From positions 3,348,001 through 3,412,000 of the forward strand of contig NZ_JBBOCT010000001.1 in NCBI RefSeq assembly GCF_038002605.1: a stretch of DNA of 64,000 nucleotides, read 5' to 3'. The position numbers were made by a program, and so were the translations under genes. Below the pieces are notes generated by a model. That model saw only the letters and a list, made by a program, of their open reading frames with translations, ran no database searches and was not told the DNA's origin. Source of the DNA: Bacillus sp. FSL K6-3431 (GTDB taxonomy: Bacteria > Bacillota > Bacilli > Bacillales > Bacillaceae_C). This document shows positions 58,552 to 64,000 of this stretch, in pieces. Numbering within the stretch: the stretch's first letter is position 1; every line of letters begins with the position of its first letter.

Positions 58552-59247
58552 ATGGATTATCAAGTAATTATTCCAGCTGCTGGATCTGGTAAGCGAATGG
58601 GTGCGGGCTATAATAAATTATTTTTAAAAATAGATACTCGCCCGATTATTCTCCATACTTTAAACGTTTTTGGAACGGATCCTCGATGTAGTAACATTAT
58701 TCTGGTTATCCAGCAAGAAGAAAAGGATCTTTTTACGGAGCTACTTTTAAATAGCCGCTATCTATCGAAAATTAAGTTTGTATATGGCGGGGATGAGCGC
58801 CAGTTCAGTGTTTATAATGGATTAAAGGCAGTTGTAAATACTGAAATAATCCTTGTTCATGACGGTGCACGTCCATTTATTCGCTTAGAAACGATTGGAC
58901 GTTTAGTAGATGTAGCAGCTGAAAGTGGTGCAGCTATTGCTGCTGTCCCTGTAAAAGATACGATAAAAAAGGCAGTTAACCTCGAAGTAGTTGAAACAGT
59001 GGAGAGATCCAGCTTGTGGCAGGTGCAAACCCCACAGGCTTTTCGTTTTTCTGTCTTGATGGATGCACATAGTAAAGCGAGTAAAGAAAAGTTTATAGGT
59101 ACAGACGAAGCTTCTCTTGTAGAAAGAGATGGCCAGCTAGTGAAAATTGTAGAGAGTGATTATGATAATATTAAATTAACGACTCCAGAAGATCTTTATT
59201 TCGCTGAAGCGATCATGGTGAAACGGAAGCGTTTATCACAAAATTAA
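58552..59247 (+). CDS. ispD: 2-C-methyl-D-erythritol 4-phosphate cytidylyltransferase
   Basis: IspD makes CDP-methylerythritol, the substrate of IspE. The 231-residue protein has the nucleotide motif PAAGSGKRMGAGYNK near 7-21, HDGARPFI near 103, and TDEASLVER near 184. It precedes ispF by 58 bases. Confidence 0.97.
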   Translation: MDYQVIIPAAGSGKRMGAGYNKLFLKIDTRPIILHTLNVFGTDPRCSNIILVIQQEEKDLFTELLLNSRYLSKIKFVYGGDERQFSVYNGLKAVVNTEIILVHDGARPFIRLETIGRLVDVAAESGAAIAAVPVKDTIKKAVNLEVVETVERSSLWQVQTPQAFRFSVLMDAHSKASKEKFIGTDEASLVERDGQLVKIVESDYDNIKLTTPEDLYFAEAIMVKRKRLSQN

Positions 59248-59305
59248 AGGGCAATAAACCTCAACGAATAAATTATCTAGGTGTAAGGAGAAAGGGGCAT
59301 GAGTA

Positions 59306-59782
59306 ATGTTAAGAGTTGGACAAGGTTTTGATGTACATAAGTTTGCTGAAAATCGACCATTAATAATTGGTGGTATCGAGATTCCGTATGAAAAAGGATT
59401 GATCGGTCACTCTGATGCAGATGTTTTATTACATACGGTGGCAGATGCGTGTTTAGGAGCAATTGGTGAAGGGGATATAGGACGTCATTTTCCGGATACA
59501 GATCCAAATTTTAAAGACGCTGATTCTGCAGAGTTATTGCGTCATGTTTGGAATCTTGTGAAAGAAAAAGGATATGTACTAAGCAATATTGACTGTACCA
59601 TTATGGCGGAAAAACCAAAGATGGCACCACATATTGAAAAAATATGTGTGCGAATCTCGGAATTACTAGAGGCGGATCGGGGTCAAGTAAATGTTAAAGC
59701 GACTACGACTGAACGACTTGGTTTTGTGGGACGTGAAGAAGGAATTGCAGCTTTGGCCGTCGTCCTTCTTCAAAAAAGCTAG
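59306..59782 (+). CDS. ispF: 2-C-methyl-D-erythritol 2,4-cyclodiphosphate synthase
   Basis: IspF cyclises the IspE product. The 158-residue protein has metal ligands in GFDVHKF (Asp9, His11), [15 protein letters not shown] near 35-49, [13 protein letters not shown] near 62, and the signature [22 protein letters not shown] near 130-151. Normal length. Confidence 0.98.
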   Translation: MLRVGQGFDVHKFAENRPLIIGGIEIPYEKGLIGHSDADVLLHTVADACLGAIGEGDIGRHFPDTDPNFKDADSAELLRHVWNLVKEKGYVLSNIDCTIMAEKPKMAPHIEKICVRISELLEADRGQVNVKATTTERLGFVGREEGIAALAVVLLQKS

Positions 59783-59863
59783 GCTAATAACGTAAGCTTT
59801 CATCATTTAATGAACTAATGTAAAATAGATAAAAGGAATTGAGATATTTGAGGAGGCATTAAC

Positions 59864-61318
59864 ATGTCAAAAGACATTCGGGTGCGTTATGCACCAAGTC
59901 CTACTGGGCATTTGCATATAGGGAATGCAAGGACAGCACTTTTTAATTACTTGTTTGCGCGTAATTTAGGCGGAACATTTATAATTAGAATAGAAGATAC
60001 AGATCAAAAACGAAACATTGAGGGCGGCGAAGAGAGCCAACTTTCATATTTAAAATGGCTGGGAATGGATTGGGATGAGAGTGTAGATAAGGATGGAGGA
60101 TATGGACCATATCGCCAGTCCGAACGTCTCGACATTTATAAAAAGCATTATGATGAATTATTAGAACGTGGACAAGTATATAAATGCTATTGCACAGAAG
60201 AAGAGTTAGAAGCGGAGCGGGAAGCTCAGATAGCACGTGGTGTGATGCCTCGTTATTCAGGAAAGTGTACAAACCTCACGAAAGAAAATCAGGCACAGTT
60301 TGAGGCAGATGGCAGACAACCAAGCATCCGCTTTAAAGTACCAAAGGCGAAAGTCTATACTTTTAATGACATAGTAAAAGATGAAGTTTCTTTTGAGTCG
60401 GATGGTATCGGTGATTTTGTGATCGTCAAGAAAGATGGCATTCCAACCTATAACTTTGCTGTAGCGATAGATGATCATTTAATGGAAATTAGTCATGTTT
60501 TACGTGGGGATGACCATATTTCTAACACCCCAAAACAACTAATGGTATTCGAAGCTTTTGAATGGGAGCCTCCTGTTTTTGGACATATGACGCTTATCGT
60601 AAATGACAGCCGTAAAAAGCTAAGTAAACGAGACGAGTCAATCATTCAGTTTATTGAACAATATGCAGATCTGGGTTATTTACCTGAAGCCCTTCTTAAC
60701 TTCATTACATTACTCGGATGGTCACCTGAAGGAGAAGAAGAAATCTTTTCGAAAGAGGAAATTATTAAGATCTTCGATGCAGATCGCTTGTCTAAATCAC
60801 CTGCAGTATTCGACAAACAAAAGCTTGCGTGGATGAATAATCAATACATGAAGAAACTTGATTTAGATAAAATTTTTGAACTATCGTTACCACATCTTGT
60901 TAAAGCGGGTCTAGTAAATGAAGAAAACCCGGAAGAAAAGGTGTGGGCAAGAAACATCATTTCTCTTTATCAAGAACAAATGAGTTATGGTGCAGAAATT
61001 GTAGAGCTATCAGAGATGTTTTTTAAAGATGCAATTGATTATGATGAAGAGGCACAAGTAATATTGGAAGAAGACCAAGTTCCAGATGTGCTCCAAGCTT
61101 TTTATGAAGAGATCAGTGCGCTTGATCCGTTTGAGGCTGGTGGCGTAAAAAAAGCGATTAAAGCAGTCCAAAAGTCAACGGGACAAAAAGGGAAAAAGTT
61201 ATTTATGCCTATTAGGGTTGCTGTTACAGGGCAAACGCAAGGGCCTGAATTGCCAAATTCAATTGAATTATTAGGTAAAGAAAAAGTGAAAAGTAGGCTT
61301 GAGAGAATAAAAGGTTAA
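59864..61318 (+). CDS. gltX: Glutamyl-tRNA synthetase (non-discriminating type likely)
   Basis: GltX charges tRNA-Glu and, in Bacillus, mis-charges tRNA-Gln for the GatCAB route. The 484-residue class I enzyme has the HIGH-type motif [18 protein letters not shown] near 11-28 and the KMSKS-type KKLSKRDES near 249-257. RBS GAGGAGG. The T-box leader for the next operon follows. Confidence 0.97.
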   Translation: MSKDIRVRYAPSPTGHLHIGNARTALFNYLFARNLGGTFIIRIEDTDQKRNIEGGEESQLSYLKWLGMDWDESVDKDGGYGPYRQSERLDIYKKHYDELLERGQVYKCYCTEEELEAEREAQIARGVMPRYSGKCTNLTKENQAQFEADGRQPSIRFKVPKAKVYTFNDIVKDEVSFESDGIGDFVIVKKDGIPTYNFAVAIDDHLMEISHVLRGDDHISNTPKQLMVFEAFEWEPPVFGHMTLIVNDSRKKLSKRDESIIQFIEQYADLGYLPEALLNFITLLGWSPEGEEEIFSKEEIIKIFDADRLSKSPAVFDKQKLAWMNNQYMKKLDLDKIFELSLPHLVKAGLVNEENPEEKVWARNIISLYQEQMSYGAEIVELSEMFFKDAIDYDEEAQVILEEDQVPDVLQAFYEEISALDPFEAGGVKKAIKAVQKSTGQKGKKLFMPIRVAVTGQTQGPELPNSIELLGKEKVKSRLERIKG

Positions 61319-61354
61319 CAATTAGAAGGAAATGTAATATATTAGAGATATAAA

Positions 61355-61609
61355 TAAAAGCGTTGAAGAGGGAAAGTAAAAAAATGATGCTAATCAGAGA
61401 GAATCGCCATTGGCTGAGAGCGATTCAAGCCACTCATTTTTTGAAGTGCACCTTTGAGCCCTGAACCGAACGGTTGAAAAACCAATTAGGTGAAGGCGGG
61501 AACCTTGCCGTTAAGAAGGAGAAGCTGGGATTTTGCTGATATTATTAGTAAGGTCCAACCAGAGTGGAACCGCGCCAAAAGCGTCTCTGATTTTCAGAGG
61601 CGTTTTTAT
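61355..61609 (+). promoter_or_regulatory. T-box riboswitch, tRNA-Cys specific, controlling cysE-cysS
   Basis: Stem I features appear near 61397 (CAGAGAGAATCGCCATTGGCTG). TGC at 61447-61449 is the likely specifier codon for cysteine. The T-box core AGAGTGGAACCGCG lies at 61561-61574, and a terminator hairpin GCGTCTCTGA/TCAGAGGCG with T5 follows at 61577-61607. Uncharged tRNA-Cys would stabilise the antiterminator. Confidence 0.93.
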
Positions 61610-61793
61610 GTTGCTTTTTTCTAGAAGGGTAACTTTTAACAAGAGTTCCTTGTACTATTCGATGCCAACAAGCGTTTATATTGCCAGTGCTATTTGTTAA
61701 TTTTTATTCATTCTTGACTCAAAGGCTATACACGTCGATATAGTTACATCAATAAATGCCCCGCACATACGCTGCTAGAAAGGGTGGGAAGCT

Positions 61794-62462
61794 ATGATAA
61801 AACGAATGAAGGAAGATATTGCAACGGTATTTGATCAAGATCCGGCAGCGCGTAGTAGCCTAGAGGTTATCTTGACATACTCCGGTCTACATGCGATTTG
61901 GGCACATCGTATTGCACATGTACTTTTTAAAAGAAACATGTTTTTTATGGCAAGGGTCATTTCGCAAATGAACAGGTTTTTTACTGGAATTGAAATACAT
62001 CCGGGAGCAAAAATCGGGCGTCGATTTTTTATTGATCATGGTATGGGTGTTGTTATCGGTGAAACATGTGAAATTGGAAATAATGTAACTGTTTTTCAAG
62101 GTGTGACACTCGGAGGAACAGGTAAAGAAAAAGGTAAGAGACATCCAACAATCGAGGACTTTGCATTAATAGCCACGGGAGCCAAAGTGCTTGGAAATAT
62201 TGTCATTGGAGAAAACTCTAAGGTGGGCGCAGGTTCCGTGGTATTAAAAAATGTGCCACCAAATTCAACGGTAGTAGGAATCCCTGGTCGAGTGGTCATT
62301 CAAAATGGAATAAAAATGAATAGAAAACTGGATCATAATAATTTGCCTGACCCGGTTTCCGATAGGTGTTCGGAAATGGAAAACGAAATCTCTAAGTTAC
62401 AGGCGGAACTCGAAAGTTTAATAGGAAAAGGAGAACAAGAAGATGGCAATCAAAATTTATAA
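61794..62462 (+). CDS. cysE: Serine O-acetyltransferase
   Basis: CysE acetylates serine to O-acetylserine, the CysK substrate. The 222-residue protein has an N-terminal helical region (1-65) and a left-handed beta-helix of hexapeptide repeats (about 70-175; [24 protein letters not shown] near 62-85, [18 protein letters not shown] near 101). RBS AGGGTGGGA. Its 3' end overlaps cysS by 20 bases. Confidence 0.97.
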   Translation: MIKRMKEDIATVFDQDPAARSSLEVILTYSGLHAIWAHRIAHVLFKRNMFFMARVISQMNRFFTGIEIHPGAKIGRRFFIDHGMGVVIGETCEIGNNVTVFQGVTLGGTGKEKGKRHPTIEDFALIATGAKVLGNIVIGENSKVGAGSVVLKNVPPNSTVVGIPGRVVIQNGIKMNRKLDHNNLPDPVSDRCSEMENEISKLQAELESLIGKGEQEDGNQNL

Positions 62463-63840
62463 TACATTATCCCGAAAAAAAGAAACCTTTGTACCGCTAG
62501 AAGAAGGCAAGGTTAAGATGTATGTATGTGGTCCAACCGTTTACAACTATATTCATATTGGGAACGCTAGACCTGCTATTGTCTTTGATACAGTTCGCCG
62601 CTATTTGGAATATAGAGGTTATGATGTGAATTATGTATCTAATTTTACTGACGTAGACGATAAATTAATCCGTGCTGCTAATGAACTTGGAGAGGAAGTG
62701 CCTACGGTTGCGGAACGATTTATCGAGGCCTTCTTTGATGATGTAACCTCACTTGGATGTAAGGAGGCTAATCTTCATCCGCGAGTTACAGAAAATATGG
62801 ATGTTATTATTGAGTTTATTGCGACGTTAATAGAAAAAGGATTTGCGTATGAATCTGCGGGTGATGTATATTACAGAACGAGAAAATTTAATGAATACGG
62901 AAAATTGTCACAGCAATCGATTGATGATTTAAAAGTAGGTGCGCGTATTCAAACCGGTGAGAAAAAAGAAGATGCGCTCGATTTCACCTTATGGAAAGCA
63001 GCGAAAATTGGTGAAATTTCATGGGATAGCCCATGGGGCGAGGGAAGACCAGGTTGGCATATTGAATGCTCCGCAATGGCGCGAAAGTATTTAGGAGACA
63101 CGATTGATATCCATGCGGGAGGGCAGGATTTAACATTTCCGCATCATGAAAATGAAATTGCACAATCAGAAGCGCTGACAGGGAAAACCTTTTCCCGCTA
63201 TTGGATGCATAATGGTTATATTAATATTGATAATGAAAAAATGTCTAAATCATTAGGGAACTTTGTTCTTGTACATGACATAATTAAACGTCATGATCCG
63301 CAAGTGTTACGATTTTTCATGCTTTCGGTTCATTATCGTAATCCAATCAACTACACCGAGGAATTATTATCCCATGCAGGCGCTGGACTAGAACGACTTA
63401 AAACATCCTATCAAAACTTACATTATCGTATGAATGCCAGTTCTAATTTAGCAGAAGACCAGGAGAAATGGGAAAAGGTAATATCGGAACTAAAAGCAAC
63501 TTTTGTACGAGGGATGGATGATGACTTTAATACTGCAGATGGTATTTCTGTGCTTTTTGAACTTTCTAAACAAGCAAATTACTATTTAATGGAAAAGAAC
63601 ACGTCAGATAGTGTGATTCAATTGTTTTTGCGTGTTTTTGAGGAGTTATTTTCAGTCCTCGGTTTGCAACTTGAAGAGGAAGAATTACTGGACGAAGAGA
63701 TTGATCAGTTAATCGAGCAACGTCTTGATGCAAGGAAAAATCGCAACTTTCAATTGGCCGACCAAATTAGGGATCAGCTAAAGGAGTTAAATATAATCCT
63801 AGAAGATACACCTCAAGGTACGAGATGGAAGCGAGGGTGA
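62443..63840 (+). CDS. cysS: Cysteinyl-tRNA synthetase
   Basis: CysS charges tRNA-Cys. The 465-residue class I enzyme has [20 protein letters not shown] near 26-45 (zinc Cys and HIGH), the zinc ligands ECSA near 209 and [11 protein letters not shown] near 234, and KMSKSLGN near 266-273. Coupled to cysE by overlap, so both depend on the T-box. mrnC follows four bases later. Confidence 0.98.
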   Translation: MAIKIYNTLSRKKETFVPLEEGKVKMYVCGPTVYNYIHIGNARPAIVFDTVRRYLEYRGYDVNYVSNFTDVDDKLIRAANELGEEVPTVAERFIEAFFDDVTSLGCKEANLHPRVTENMDVIIEFIATLIEKGFAYESAGDVYYRTRKFNEYGKLSQQSIDDLKVGARIQTGEKKEDALDFTLWKAAKIGEISWDSPWGEGRPGWHIECSAMARKYLGDTIDIHAGGQDLTFPHHENEIAQSEALTGKTFSRYWMHNGYINIDNEKMSKSLGNFVLVHDIIKRHDPQVLRFFMLSVHYRNPINYTEELLSHAGAGLERLKTSYQNLHYRMNASSNLAEDQEKWEKVISELKATFVRGMDDDFNTADGISVLFELSKQANYYLMEKNTSDSVIQLFLRVFEELFSVLGLQLEEEELLDEEIDQLIEQRLDARKNRNFQLADQIRDQLKELNIILEDTPQGTRWKRG

Positions 63841-63844
63841 TCTC

Positions 63845-64000
63845 ATGTATCCTTTAGGGAAAATGATAGATTATAAACAATTAAATAGCTTAGCGCTTGC
63901 ATATATGGGTGATGGTATTTATGAAGTGTATATTAGACAATACCTTCTGGAAACTGGTAAAACAAAACCAAATCGACTTCATCGCGAAGCTACACGATAT
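63845..64000 (+). CDS. mrnC: Mini-ribonuclease III, 5' part (runs off the window)
   Basis: The first 52 codons of Mini-III, the RNase III-like enzyme without a dsRNA-binding domain that matures 23S rRNA. The visible [19 protein letters not shown] near 13-31 contains the catalytic-domain signature with the conserved Asp23. It follows cysS as in B. subtilis. Confidence 0.92.
   Translation, partial: MYPLGKMIDYKQLNSLALAYMGDGIYEVYIRQYLLETGKTKPNRLHREATRY

Overview
The window is a low-GC, endospore-forming member of the Bacillales (Bacillaceae/Caryophanaceae grade). The gene order is the classic origin-proximal arrangement of Bacillus subtilis: yabE, rnmV, rsmA, yabG, veg, sspF, ispE, purR, ridA, spoVG, glmU, prs, ctc, pth, fin, mfd, spoVT, and so on to cysE, cysS and mrnC. 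Nearly every protein gene is on the + strand, and many are sporulation genes (yabG, sspF, spoVG, fin, spoVT, yabP, yabQ, spoIIE). I could not name the species from memory of the 16S.

Layout. 1-20.2 kb: partial yabE, rRNA maturation genes, spore genes, ispE, purR-ridA, spoVG, glmU-prs, ctc, pth-fin-mfd, spoVT, a flippase, yabN (MazG) and rqcP. 20.2-21.1 kb: a gene-free island of inverted repeats. 21.1-39.2 kb: yabP-yabQ-divIC-yabR, tRNA-Met, spoIIE-yabS-yabT-tilS-hpt-ftsH, coaX-hslO, cysK, folP-folB-folK-yazB, a decayed dusB fragment and lysS. 39.3-50.8 kb: two rRNA operons in tandem, the first followed by nine tRNAs and the second carrying tRNA-Ile and tRNA-Ala in its spacer. 51.1-57.2 kb: ctsR-mcsA-mcsB-clpC-radA. 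57.4-64 kb: yacL, ispD-ispF, gltX, a T-box leader, cysE-cysS, and the start of mrnC.

The genes join translation (rRNA, tRNA, four aminoacylation or tRNA-modification genes, Pth, RqcP), precursor supply (GlmU, Prs, IspE/D/F, folate enzymes, CoaX, CysE/CysK), protein quality control (CtsR regulon, FtsH, HslO) and sporulation. Recognisable control sites include a sigma-H promoter at spoVG, a sigma-B-like promoter at ctc, a Spo0A-type promoter with a 21-nt spacer at spoIIE, a CtsR operator, a cysteine T-box, and a palindrome over the cysK -35 element.

The unusual content is what is missing and what has been inserted. Compared with B. subtilis, disA (between radA and yacL), pabB-pabA-pabC (between cysK and folP) and yacD are absent from their usual places, and dusB survives only as a frameshifted 3' fragment. 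The intergenic regions carry at least three families of small repeats. One palindromic family sits inside a MITE-like element and also between 23S and 5S in both rRNA operons. I found no phage, IS transposase, CRISPR array or clearly new multi-gene system.
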